DNA from: Chloroflexia bacterium
Lineage (GTDB): Bacteria; Chloroflexota; Chloroflexia; QHBQ01; JADMIH01
Direction of reading: 5' to 3'
Assembly (NCBI GenBank): GCA_025927935.1
Contig: JAICKM010000314.1
Span: 1-7,742, forward strand
DNA length: 7,742 bases
Both the position numbers and the translations under genes were made by a program. Of the stretch, positions 1 through 6,360 are shown piece by piece; the stretch's first letter is position 1; every line of letters starts with the position of its first letter. The notes under the pieces are model-generated. The model had not been told where the DNA came from, made no database searches, and saw nothing but the letters and a program-made list of their open reading frames with translations.

Positions 1-12
1 CTAGCGCTACAA

Positions 13-30
13 AGCCCGCCTGCGCGGGCT
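13..30 (-). terminator. Weak candidate terminator hairpin downstream of the CHAT operon
   Basis: A perfect 7-bp stem (AGCCCGC / GCGGGCT) closes a 4-nt loop. Read on the minus strand it is followed by only a short T-tract (TTG), about 100 nt after the stop codon of the last operon gene. The stem is strong enough to pause polymerase, but the poor U-tract and the distance make it an uncertain intrinsic terminator. It could equally be a remnant of a dispersed palindromic repeat. Confidence 0.3.
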
Positions 31-74
31 GGAGCTATCTATCTCCCTTGCCCATACTTCGTCTTCCCGTCTTT

Positions 75-131
75 ACTTAGCACTCAGCAATGTGCTACGC
101 ACCGCTGCGCGAACAGCACTCAGCACTCGTC
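75..131. repeat. Degenerate heptanucleotide repeats (ACTNAGC type)
   Basis: Two short runs of 7-mers are visible: ACTTAGC and ACTCAGC at 75-88, then ACTCAGC and ACTCGTC at 118-131. The exact 11-mer AGCACTCAGCA occurs at 79-89 and again at 115-125. The second run reaches into the TGA stop codon (130-132, minus strand) of the lipoprotein gene. The unit resembles the ACTGNCC heptads elsewhere in this window. No gene is visible in positions 1-129. Confidence 0.6.
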
Positions 132-1332
132 ACGGGAGGCGAGTGCGGAGGTCGATGAGGTAGAGGCCCGCGGCGCCGGCCTGGTCCGAGATGAAGGCCA
201 GGGTGGACGTGCCGGGGGCCAGGGCGGGGAAGCGCTCGGGGCTGAGGCTGGGTGGGGGCAGCAGCGGCGCGATCTGCCGGCCGTCGGCCTGGCGGGCCAC
301 CAGCCGCTGCACCGTGCCGTGCTCGTCCTGCACCACGTAGATGACCGAGCCGTTCGGCCCCCAGATGGGGTTGCCGGCCGTCGTCTGCGGGTCGGCGTAG
401 TTGGTCAGGCGGCGCGGGTCGCTGCCGTCGACGGCCACCGTCTCGACGTTCGTGACCTGGTTTTCCAGCACGACGAAGGCGAAGCGGCTGCCGTCGGGCG
501 ACCAGGCCAGGGTGCCGTTGCTGTAGGGTTGGTCGGCGGTCGCCACGAGTTGCGGCTGGGCGCCGGGGGTGAGGGCCAGCGTGAAGATCCAGATGCGCCC
601 GTCCTGCTCGCCCAGGTAGGCCAGGTGCTGCCCGTCGGGCGACCAGGTGGGATTGACCTCATAGGCCGGGTTGTTGGTCAGGCGGCGGACGTTGGCGCCG
701 GTCGGGTCCATCAGGTAGAGGTCGAAGTTGCCGTCGCGGTTGCTGGCAAAGGCAATCCCGACAGGCCCCCAGGCGGGTGCGGCGTTAAAGTGGCCTGTCG
801 CGATGCGCGTGGCCGGACCACCCAGCGCCGCGATCGTATAGATGTCACTGCTTTGCTCGGCCCACTGCACATAGGTCAGGCTCTTGCCGTCGGGCGACCA
901 TGCGGGCGACTTGAGGTCGCCGGGCTGGCTTTCCACCAGCCAGCGCGGGGTGGCGCCCGCCACCGGCGGCGCGGGGGCGGCGGGCGGTACGGTGGGCGGC
1001 ACTGTCGCCAGCGGTAGCGTGGGCAGCACATTGCCGGGCGGTTGCGTGGCCGGGACGAGCGGGGGCGGCACGGGGGTAGCCGTGGCCGGTGGCCCGGCAT
1101 TAGCCAGCGGATTCAGCGTCGGAGGCGGGGGCGCCGTGGCGGCGGGGCCGGCGGCGGTGGCGACCGGGGTCAGGCCGAGGGCCGAGCCGGCGGGTGGTGC
1201 CGTTGGGATGGGCGTCGGCGTGGTGGGGGCGCTGAGGCCGAAATCGCAGGCGCTGAGCGCGCCGAGCAACAGCGCTGCGGCCAGCAGCCGCGGGACGCCG
1301 CCCGCCAGCGCGGGGAGCAAGGGGGCGCTCAT
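130..1332 (-). CDS. Lipoprotein with Pro-rich linker and TolB-like (PD40) beta-propeller
   Basis: This 400-aa protein begins with a hydrophobic signal segment (about residues 13-28) ending in the lipobox LSAC with Cys29, so it should be lipid-anchored on the outer face of the membrane. Residues 31-130 are a low-complexity Pro/Ala/Thr linker. Residues 132-400 carry repeated PD40 blades of the TolB C-terminal type: AWSPDG near 144, TWSPDG near 229, AWSPDG near 276, with degenerate blades near 187 (AWGPVG), 323 (IWGPNG) and 369. SNRDGNFDLYLMD at 197-209 is typical of the family. There is no catalytic domain, so a binding or sensing role is likely, but the ligand is unknown. It is the last gene of the operon, and its ATG overlaps the upstream stop as ATGA (1329-1332), which fixes the start and implies coupled translation. 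It is not TolB proper: the TolB N-terminal domain is absent and no Tol-Pal genes are nearby. Confidence 0.88.
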   Translation of the reverse strand: MSAPLLPALAGGVPRLLAAALLLGALSACDFGLSAPTTPTPIPTAPPAGSALGLTPVATAAGPAATAPPPPTLNPLANAGPPATATPVPPPLVPATQPPGNVLPTLPLATVPPTVPPAAPAPPVAGATPRWLVESQPGDLKSPAWSPDGKSLTYVQWAEQSSDIYTIAALGGPATRIATGHFNAAPAWGPVGIAFASNRDGNFDLYLMDPTGANVRRLTNNPAYEVNPTWSPDGQHLAYLGEQDGRIWIFTLALTPGAQPQLVATADQPYSNGTLAWSPDGSRFAFVVLENQVTNVETVAVDGSDPRRLTNYADPQTTAGNPIWGPNGSVIYVVQDEHGTVQRLVARQADGRQIAPLLPPPSLSPERFPALAPGTSTLAFISDQAGAAGLYLIDLRTRLP

Positions 1333-2471
1333 ACCTGCCGCGCCTGCCGGGCCAGGTTCTCCAGGTCGGTTTGTAGCTCCTGCAACTGGCGGATCGCATC
1401 CGCCGGCGGGACCGCCCCGGCGCCGATATCGCGGGTGGCGCCCGGCGTGTTTTGCAGCAGGACCGCCTCGCGGATCCGGCTGACCTGATTAGCCATCTGT
1501 AGTGCCCTTTCGCCAACGCTCTGCGCGGCGCTCCGGGTGTGCGCCGCGGCCTCTTGTGCTTGCTGCGCCTGCTGCGCGGACTGCTGGGCATGCGCATCGC
1601 CGGGGATGCGCCCGAAGTAGTAGCCGAGGACCACGCCGGCCAGGCTGCTCAATAATACTAGAACGTCCTTGGCCGTACTCAGGTCGCTCCCGCGGATAAA
1701 GAGGACCGCGATGAGGGCGAGGCCCACCGTACCGCCGACCACGAGCAGGGCCAGGACGGTAGCGACCGTCTCTTTGCGTAATTGCAGGCGTTCCGCCAAT
1801 GTTACGTCGCCGGCAGGCACAGAGGCGGGCGCCGCCGCAGCCCCCGGCGGCCCCTGCGGGCCGGGTGGCCCTGGTGGCCCCGGTGGGCCGGGCGGCCCGG
1901 CTATCGGCGTGCTGGCCGGAGCATGGTCGCCCAACGCTGTATCAGGGGCGGCAGGGGCGGGCGTGCTTTCGGGCGGTGGCGCCAGGGTGATCGTGACGGG
2001 GCCGCCACCAGATGGCGTATCCAGTGCAGAGGAGCCAGGTGCGCCTGATGTATCCGCAGTCAGCGGGCCGGCATCGGAAGCCGGACTCTCGCCGGCAGCC
2101 GTGTCCGGCGGCGCGCCGTCACTGCTTGTGGCCTCCGCTGGGCCGGGCGGGCGTAACCCGGCGTGGCCGGTGGGCGTGATTGGCTCTGGGACCGTGGGAG
2201 GGGCCGGTGCGGTGTCGCCGGGTGTGAGCGGACCGAACGTGGCGGGGTCGGCGGCGCGCAGCACGGCGCGGGCGCCGGGGTACTGATCGACCAGGGCTAG
2301 CAATTCGTCGCCAACGCTCGCCTGGGCATTCATGTCGGCGGCCACGGCCAGCCCGCGGTTGAACAGGTCGTCCAGGCGGCTGAAGAACGCCGGGCCGGCG
2401 GGACCGAGGGCCGCCTCCAGATCGACGCGATGGGTGTTGATAATCGCGATAATGGCGAAGGGATCGGCCAT
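1329..2471 (-). CDS. Two-TM membrane protein with helical N-domain, collagen-like tract and coiled coil
   Basis: I recognise no named family over the full 380 aa. Visible parts in order: a compact, probably all-helical domain at 1-80; a Pro/Ala/Ser/Gly-rich disordered stretch at 84-190; six Gly-X-Y triplets (GPP repeats with one GPQ) at 192-209; two hydrophobic helices at about 234-258 and 267-286 joined by a short RGSDLSTAKD loop, the second ending in GYYFG; a Gln/Ala-rich coiled coil at about 293-340; and a further amphipathic helix at 356-378. There is no signal peptide. Basic residues (R227, R232, K233) before the first TM suggest both termini lie in the cytoplasm. The frame is open upstream to 2675, but that part overlaps the CHAT gene. 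The ATG at 2471 has AAGGAG 8 nt before it, which decides the start. It lies 37 nt after the CHAT stop and overlaps the next gene by 4 nt. A scaffold or adaptor role is my inference. Confidence 0.8.
   Translation of the reverse strand: MADPFAIIAIINTHRVDLEAALGPAGPAFFSRLDDLFNRGLAVAADMNAQASVGDELLALVDQYPGARAVLRAADPATFGPLTPGDTAPAPPTVPEPITPTGHAGLRPPGPAEATSSDGAPPDTAAGESPASDAGPLTADTSGAPGSSALDTPSGGGPVTITLAPPPESTPAPAAPDTALGDHAPASTPIAGPPGPPGPPGPPGPQGPPGAAAAPASVPAGDVTLAERLQLRKETVATVLALLVVGGTVGLALIAVLFIRGSDLSTAKDVLVLLSSLAGVVLGYYFGRIPGDAHAQQSAQQAQQAQEAAAHTRSAAQSVGERALQMANQVSRIREAVLLQNTPGATRDIGAGAVPPADAIRQLQELQTDLENLARQARQV
1845..1898 (-). repeat. Collagen-like Gly-X-Y coding repeat (six triplets)
   Basis: Six consecutive 9-bp units encode Gly-Pro-Pro (one is Gly-Pro-Gln) within the two-TM protein, residues 192-209. 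The third bases vary between units, so the protein sequence rather than the exact DNA appears conserved. Such simple tracts are prone to changes in copy number. Confidence 0.85.
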
Positions 2472-2479
2472 GGGGTAAG

Positions 2480-2485
2480 CTCCTT
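2480..2485 (-). promoter_or_regulatory. Ribosome binding site fixing the start of the two-TM gene
   Basis: AAGGAG lies 8 nt before the ATG at 2471, in the 37-nt gap after the CHAT stop codon. It is a strong Shine-Dalgarno match and argues against the longer frame that stays open to 2675 inside the CHAT gene. Confidence 0.8.
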
Positions 2486-2508
2486 GGCGGCACGGGCTGG
2501 GCGGCGCG

Positions 2509-4797
2509 TCAGGCGGGCGGCACCACTTGCAAGGTGCCCAGCGGGTGGGCATAGAGCACATAGGCGAGCCAGGTGGAGTTGCCCGGATTGGCCTGGCGGA
2601 TCTCCTGGCGGGCCTGCCGGCACGCCGCGCCGAAGGTGCTGCCCAGGCGCAGGTTGTCATAAAAGCGGATGGCAAACTGGGCCGCCAGGTCGTCCTGCAC
2701 CTCCCAGTTTGTGCCGATGAACCCGCTGGCGCCCAACTGGACCATGCGATCCACCCACCCGCCCAGGCCGCTCAGGGCCAGCCCCTGGCGGCCCGAATGG
2801 CAGGCGTTGATGAAGACCAGGGGCTGCTCGGCCGCGAAGCCGTTGGCGATGGGATTGCCGGTCAGGCTCGCGGGCGTTAACTGGCTGGTCCCGATCTGGA
2901 TGGCGGCATTGGTTGGGTCGCTTACCTGGAAGTTGCCGTGCGTGGCGACATGGAACAGGTTCACCCGGCCTGATGCCATGACGGCGCGCACCTCGTCGGC
3001 GCTGCGCGGCAGCGGGTTATAGAGCGTCAGCGGCGGCCAGCGCGCGGGCAGGCTGGTCATATAGCGGCTTTCCAGTTGGGCCGCCGGCAGATTCGAAGGC
3101 GGCACCACCGGGCAGAGGGTGCGCATCGTCACCTGGCGGCGTAGCGGATTGGGCCGGGTGTTGGTCAGCGTCAGCCAGCGCGCCACCTGAAAGCGGGCGC
3201 AAAGAAAATCACAATCGCGATCGGCGAGGCCCCCGCCGTAGGGCTTGATGATCTCCCAGGGAATCCAGGGTTCGGTGCTATAAATCAAGATGGTGCGCGC
3301 TTGGGGCGCGCACCGTTTGTAGAAGTCCTTGAGCAGCGGGGGAAAGAGCATATCGTACAGGTTTTCGCCGATTTGCTCCAGGGCGCGCACCGCTGCCGTA
3401 AGCGCGTCCTGGCCGCTCCCGTCGCCGGGTGGTGCCTCTTTAGAGGCAGGCAGCCGGGCGCGGGCGCTGAGATTGGCATACTGCGCTTGCGCCCAGCTTT
3501 CGACATTGTTTAGCTCGATGGTGCCGCCCTCGGCATAATCCAATTCGCCGTTTTGCGGCCAGCTAAACTGGAAGTGCAAGTGGTCGCGCCCGTCCTGCAC
3601 GAGGCGGTCGATATGCAGGAGCACATCGGGGGTCACGGTGTCGCCGCCCGCGCCTGTGTCGTTGTCGCCGGCGATGGGCACCTCGTAGGTGACGGTAGGC
3701 GCCGTGCCGCCGACCTTGACCTTGGCGACCACGCGGCCCAGGATCGCGGTGGCCTGCAAAAAGGTGACGCTGATCTGCTGCTCGCCCGTGACGCCGGGCC
3801 GCGAGCGCAACTGGAAGGTGGCCGGCGGGCTGTCGGCGTTCTCCACCACGGGCAGATCGGCGCGCGCCGCGCCGATGACCTCGAAGGCGGTCGCATAGAC
3901 AATGACGGACACGGGCGGCGCCCCGGTCTCGCCTTCTGCGGTGCGGGTCAGCTTGGCGCGCAGGGGCGGGGCGGTGGGCGATTCGGGCGGCGCCTGCTGT
4001 TTGAGCGTGACGCTTAGCTCAAAGACCTGCTGGGGCGGCACCATGGCCGGGGCCTGCACAGAGGCATAGCGGTTGACGACGGGGATCACCGGCGGCTGGT
4101 CGGCTTCCGGCACCGTGGCTCCGCTCTCGGGACGTTGTGTGTCCTCGACCCACACGTTGGCGCCCGGCATCGGGGGCATCACGATGTCTGGCCCATAGAA
4201 CGGCGGCGCCTCGATCCCGCCAGGGATCCGGAAGACCGGCGGTTGCCGCCCGGTGGTATCAGGACTTGGCTCGGTGGGGTTGTCTATGTCCGCGCCGGGC
4301 ACGACCGGGACCGGCGGCGGGGTGGCGTAGAAGGCGAACGAGGGCGCTTCGGGCGTGCGCGGCCCCGGCCCGCTGCTGGGGCCGCCGGTGGCGCCCAGGC
4401 TGCTGCCGGCGCGCAGATAGGGGCCGAGCGCGGCGCGGACCGCGTCCTGGCGATTCAGCGCGACCCCCGGCAACAGCAGGATGGCGTTATCCTCCTGCCA
4501 GGCCAGGACATACTCCGGCAGCAGCGGCGCCGGGACTCCCGCGGCGCCGAGCATCTGCGCGAACGCATCGGCGGTGCCGCCCGTTGCCAGGCGGATCGAC
4601 AGGCCGGGCCAGCGCTGGGCCAGGGTGGCCGGCAAGGCGGCGGGCGTCTGGCGCAGGCAAAGGATGGCCCGCGCGGTCAGGTCGCGCCCGGCGCTCCCCG
4701 GGGCCCCCGGCAGCGCGACGACGGCCTGCACGGCGTCCAGCACATTGTCCGGCGGCATCACGGCCACCACCAGTCCGCTGGGTGTGGGTGTCTCCAT
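2509..4797 (-). CDS. CHAT-domain (caspase-like) cysteine peptidase, multidomain
   Basis: This 762-aa cytoplasmic protein has no signal peptide or TM segment. Its C-terminal half is a CHAT domain (clan CD peptidase fold): catalytic His620 in FHVATHGNF and Cys666 in VFINACHSG are both present. They are followed by FIGTNWEVQDD at 693-703 and the usual C-terminal helix and strand. Ahead of it, ENLYDMLFPPLLKDFYKR (478-495) and STEPWIPWEIIKPY (507-520) form the segment normally preceding the CHAT core. Residues 250-375 are strand-rich, likely a beta-sandwich of the type that accompanies CHAT and caspase effectors. Residues 130-250 are a Pro-rich linker. Residues 7-130 are an alpha/beta domain I cannot assign. 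The ATG at 4797 has GAGGAG 5 nt upstream and a TATAAT promoter about 60 nt upstream. It is the first gene of a three-gene operon. The family includes separase-like proteases and effectors of bacterial defence systems. The substrate here is unknown. Confidence 0.9.
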   Translation of the reverse strand: METPTPSGLVVAVMPPDNVLDAVQAVVALPGAPGSAGRDLTARAILCLRQTPAALPATLAQRWPGLSIRLATGGTADAFAQMLGAAGVPAPLLPEYVLAWQEDNAILLLPGVALNRQDAVRAALGPYLRAGSSLGATGGPSSGPGPRTPEAPSFAFYATPPPVPVVPGADIDNPTEPSPDTTGRQPPVFRIPGGIEAPPFYGPDIVMPPMPGANVWVEDTQRPESGATVPEADQPPVIPVVNRYASVQAPAMVPPQQVFELSVTLKQQAPPESPTAPPLRAKLTRTAEGETGAPPVSVIVYATAFEVIGAARADLPVVENADSPPATFQLRSRPGVTGEQQISVTFLQATAILGRVVAKVKVGGTAPTVTYEVPIAGDNDTGAGGDTVTPDVLLHIDRLVQDGRDHLHFQFSWPQNGELDYAEGGTIELNNVESWAQAQYANLSARARLPASKEAPPGDGSGQDALTAAVRALEQIGENLYDMLFPPLLKDFYKRCAPQARTILIYSTEPWIPWEIIKPYGGGLADRDCDFLCARFQVARWLTLTNTRPNPLRRQVTMRTLCPVVPPSNLPAAQLESRYMTSLPARWPPLTLYNPLPRSADEVRAVMASGRVNLFHVATHGNFQVSDPTNAAIQIGTSQLTPASLTGNPIANGFAAEQPLVFINACHSGRQGLALSGLGGWVDRMVQLGASGFIGTNWEVQDDLAAQFAIRFYDNLRLGSTFGAACRQARQEIRQANPGNSTWLAYVLYAHPLGTLQVVPPA

Positions 4798-4802
4798 GCG
4801 CT

Positions 4803-4808
4803 CTCCTC
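4803..4808 (-). promoter_or_regulatory. Ribosome binding site of the CHAT gene
   Basis: GAGGAG lies 5 nt before the ATG at 4797 and supports that start codon. Confidence 0.7.
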
Positions 4809-4857
4809 GTAATTCGGCCCCGCTCCTGGTCTGCGCCTGGCGGGGGCCTGCCCTGCG

Positions 4858-4866
4858 ATTATAGCA
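4858..4866 (-). promoter_or_regulatory. Extended -10 promoter for the CHAT operon
   Basis: On the minus strand the sequence TGCTATAAT combines a perfect -10 hexamer with the TGn extension. The predicted transcript start near 4851 leaves a leader of about 55 nt containing the GAGGAG site. No good -35 hexamer is visible at the usual 16-18 nt spacing, which is tolerated by extended -10 promoters. It is the only clear promoter before the three genes, so they are probably co-transcribed from it. Confidence 0.6.
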
Positions 4867-4897
4867 CGAAGCAGGCGCGGGCGCGAGTGGCCGACGA

Positions 4898-4920
4898 GTG
4901 GTCGGTGGGCAGTGGTCAGT
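4898..4920. repeat. Heptad repeat array, left arm of an inverted pair
   Basis: Read on the minus strand this is three 7-mers: ACTGACC, ACTGCCC, ACCGACC. It matches the reverse complement of 4984-5006 at 20 of 23 positions, so the two arrays face each other across 63 bp. Confidence 0.7.
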
Positions 4921-4983
4921 TTATTGCGCAACTACGGTCAATAGCTGCCATGGACGTACATTGGGGCCGGCAAGCCTTATCGT

Positions 4984-5014
4984 ACTGATCACTGCCCACT
5001 GCCCACTGCCCACT
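4984..5014. repeat. Heptad repeat array, right arm of an inverted pair
   Basis: Read on the plus strand this is ACTGATC followed by three exact ACTGCCC units and a partial ACT. It ends 4 nt before the -35 hexamer of the downstream FemAB-like gene. Together with 4898-4920 it could fold into a long stem with a 63-nt loop, or be the two ends of a small repeated element. Confidence 0.75.
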
Positions 5015-5018
5015 CGCC

Positions 5019-5048
5019 TTGACAAGCCGGAGGCGGCTGCGCTATAGT
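5019..5048 (+). promoter_or_regulatory. Sigma-70-type promoter for a leaderless FemAB-like transcript
   Basis: A consensus -35 box TTGACA (5019-5024) is separated by 18 nt from TATAGT (5043-5048). The ATG follows 8 nt after the -10 box, where transcription would be expected to begin, and no Shine-Dalgarno sequence fits between them. The mRNA therefore probably starts at or within a few nucleotides of the start codon. Confidence 0.75.
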
Positions 5049-5056
5049 GGTGCGCC

Positions 5057-6190
5057 ATGACCACAACGACTCTACCGGCCACGCGCCCGGCCTTGCGCGT
5101 CGGCCTGCTTTCCGCCGCCGAGGCGCCCGCCTGGGACCGCTTCGTGGCCGCGCACCCCGCGGGCCATCTGCTGCAATCCTGGGAATGGGGCGCCTTCAAG
5201 GCCGGGCAGGCGTGGACGCCCGCCCGGCTGGCTGTGCGCCGCCAGGACGACGGCGCGATTCTGGGCGTGGCCCAGGTGTTATTTCGCCGCCCGGTGAAGG
5301 GCGCGCCCGTGTCCATCGCCTATGTGCCGCGCGGCCCGGTCGCGCCCTTGGGCGATGCGGACCCGGTGGGCGTGGCCCTGGAAGCCGGCTTGCACGCGCT
5401 CTGCCGCCGCCGGGGCGCGATTTTCCTCAAGATCGAGCCGAACCTGCCCGCGGGTGACGCGCTCAGCCGCGCCTTGCGTGGAGCGGGGTTTGTCGAGGCC
5501 CAGCGGGTGCAGCCGCGCCGCTCCATCCTGCTCGATCTGCGCCCCGCCGCGCCTGAAGACACGCTGCTGGCCGCCATGAAGCCTAAGACGCGCTACAACA
5601 TTCGCCTGGCGCTGCGCCGGGGCGTCCAGGTGCGCCAGGGGACGAGCGCCGCCGATTTGCAACAGTTCTATGACTTGCTGCAAGTGACCGGCGAACGGGA
5701 CGAGTTTGGCCTGCACAGCTTCGACTACTACCGCGCGGCGTGGGCCGAGTTCGGCCCCGGGGCGCCTGCGTCGCCCGCTCGCCCGGTGGCGGCGCTGTTC
5801 CTGGCCGAACATCCCGATGTGCCGGGCGGGCCGGTAGCCGGATTGATGGCCTTCGCCTTCGGCGCGGAAGCCATCTATATGTACGGGGCCAGCGCCGACC
5901 GGGGCCGCGAGCATATGCCGACCTATTTGCTCCAGTGGGAGGCAATGCGCTGGGCGCGCGCCCGCGGCTGCCGCCGCTACGACTTCTGGGGCATCCCCGA
6001 CGCGCCCGAAGCCGAGGCACCGGAGGCCGGGGAAAACCAGAACGTGCGCCAGGGGTTGTGGGGCGTCTATCGCTTCAAGCAGGGCTTCGGTGGGCAGGAG
6101 ATCGACTATGCCGGCGCCTGGGACTATGTCTACCGGCCGCTGGCCTACACGCTCTACCGCCGCCTGCTGGCCCGCCGCACCGAGTCCTGA
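5057..6190 (+). CDS. FemAB/FemX-family aminoacyltransferase (lipid II peptidyltransferase)
   Basis: Proteins of this family use aminoacyl-tRNA to add amino acids to the peptidoglycan stem peptide, on the cytoplasmic face of the membrane, building the cross-bridge. The 377-aa length fits the family, and the protein has no signal or TM segment. Family signs are LLQSWEWGAFKA (38-49), AYVPRGPV (88-95), KPKTRYNIRLALRRGV (175-190), IYMYGAS (273-279), YLLQWEAMRWA (290-300) with RRYDFWGIPD (306-315), and GVYRFKQGFGG (336-346). These correspond to two GNAT-like subdomains. No long coiled-coil arm of the kind in staphylococcal FemA is visible. The gene stands alone between two noncoding regions, with its own consensus promoter and apparent leaderless start. 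Which residue it adds cannot be told from sequence. Some relatives modify other substrates, so the cell-wall role is likely rather than certain. Confidence 0.88.
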   Translation: MTTTTLPATRPALRVGLLSAAEAPAWDRFVAAHPAGHLLQSWEWGAFKAGQAWTPARLAVRRQDDGAILGVAQVLFRRPVKGAPVSIAYVPRGPVAPLGDADPVGVALEAGLHALCRRRGAIFLKIEPNLPAGDALSRALRGAGFVEAQRVQPRRSILLDLRPAAPEDTLLAAMKPKTRYNIRLALRRGVQVRQGTSAADLQQFYDLLQVTGERDEFGLHSFDYYRAAWAEFGPGAPASPARPVAALFLAEHPDVPGGPVAGLMAFAFGAEAIYMYGASADRGREHMPTYLLQWEAMRWARARGCRRYDFWGIPDAPEAEAPEAGENQNVRQGLWGVYRFKQGFGGQEIDYAGAWDYVYRPLAYTLYRRLLARRTES

Positions 6191-6200
6191 GCCTCGTATA

Positions 6201-6226
6201 TATAGGGGCCGGTTGCAAACCGGCCC
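6201..6226. repeat. Palindromic element, copy 1 (intact left end)
   Basis: GGGCCGGTT and AACCGGCCC form a 9-bp stem around GCA, preceded by TATAGG and beginning 15 nt after the FemAB-like stop. The right end (CCTACAA in the other copies) is replaced by GGCGG. It may stabilise the mRNA 3' end or terminate transcription, but no T-tract follows. Confidence 0.7.
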
Positions 6227-6245
6227 GGCGGGCGGAATCGCCGGG

Positions 6246-6274
6246 TGGATTCCCAGGGTTTTGCATTGTATAAT
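6246..6274 (+). promoter_or_regulatory. Possible promoter between palindrome copies 1 and 2
   Basis: A perfect TATAAT (6269-6274) lies 17 nt downstream of TGGATT, a weak -35 match. If used, it would give the second propeller gene a leader of about 250 nt carrying palindrome copies 2 and 3 and the heptads. No other good promoter is visible before that gene. Confidence 0.35.
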
Positions 6275-6295
6275 GGCGACACAGCTTGGTAGTCC

Positions 6296-6315
6296 CCCAG
6301 CGTGATTTTGCTGGG
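6296..6315. repeat. Small hairpin CCCAGC/GCTGGG
   Basis: A 6-bp perfect inverted repeat closes an 8-nt loop (GTGATTTT). It has no following T-tract on the plus strand and its role is unclear. Confidence 0.35.
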
Positions 6316-6318
6316 TGG

Positions 6319-6348
6319 CAGGCCGGTTGCAAACCGGCCCCTACAAGG
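6319..6348. repeat. Palindromic element, copy 2 (intact right end)
   Basis: GGCCGGTT, loop GCA, AACCGGCC is followed by CCTACAA. It is nearly identical to copy 3, in direct orientation with a 42-bp offset, differing mainly by one missing T at the centre. The left end that would match TTGTAGG is absent. Confidence 0.75.
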
Positions 6349-6360
6349 CGAAATGACGCT

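Noticed and set aside
319..1017. 232-codon plus-strand open frame
   Set aside because: It is antisense to the lipoprotein gene and rich in Arg/Gly/Val in the way of a GC-biased shadow frame, with no recognisable domain.
130..1332. Tol-Pal system TolB
   Set aside because: The PD40 repeats match, but there is no TolB N-terminal domain, the protein is a lipoprotein with a long linker, and no tolQRA or pal genes are present.
1669..2286. Plus-strand frame with its own Gly-Gly-Pro run that looks collagen-like
   Set aside because: The run is just the complement of the real Gly-X-Y tract on the minus strand. The frame has no ribosome binding site or domain.
2472..2675. N-terminal extension of the two-TM protein
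   Set aside because: The frame is open, but it overlaps the conserved C-terminus of the CHAT domain, and AAGGAG sits 8 nt before the ATG at 2471.
6273..6305. 10-residue open frame starting within the TATAAT box
   Set aside because: It is too short, has no ribosome binding site, and its ATG overlaps the -10 hexamer, so it could not be translated from that promoter.
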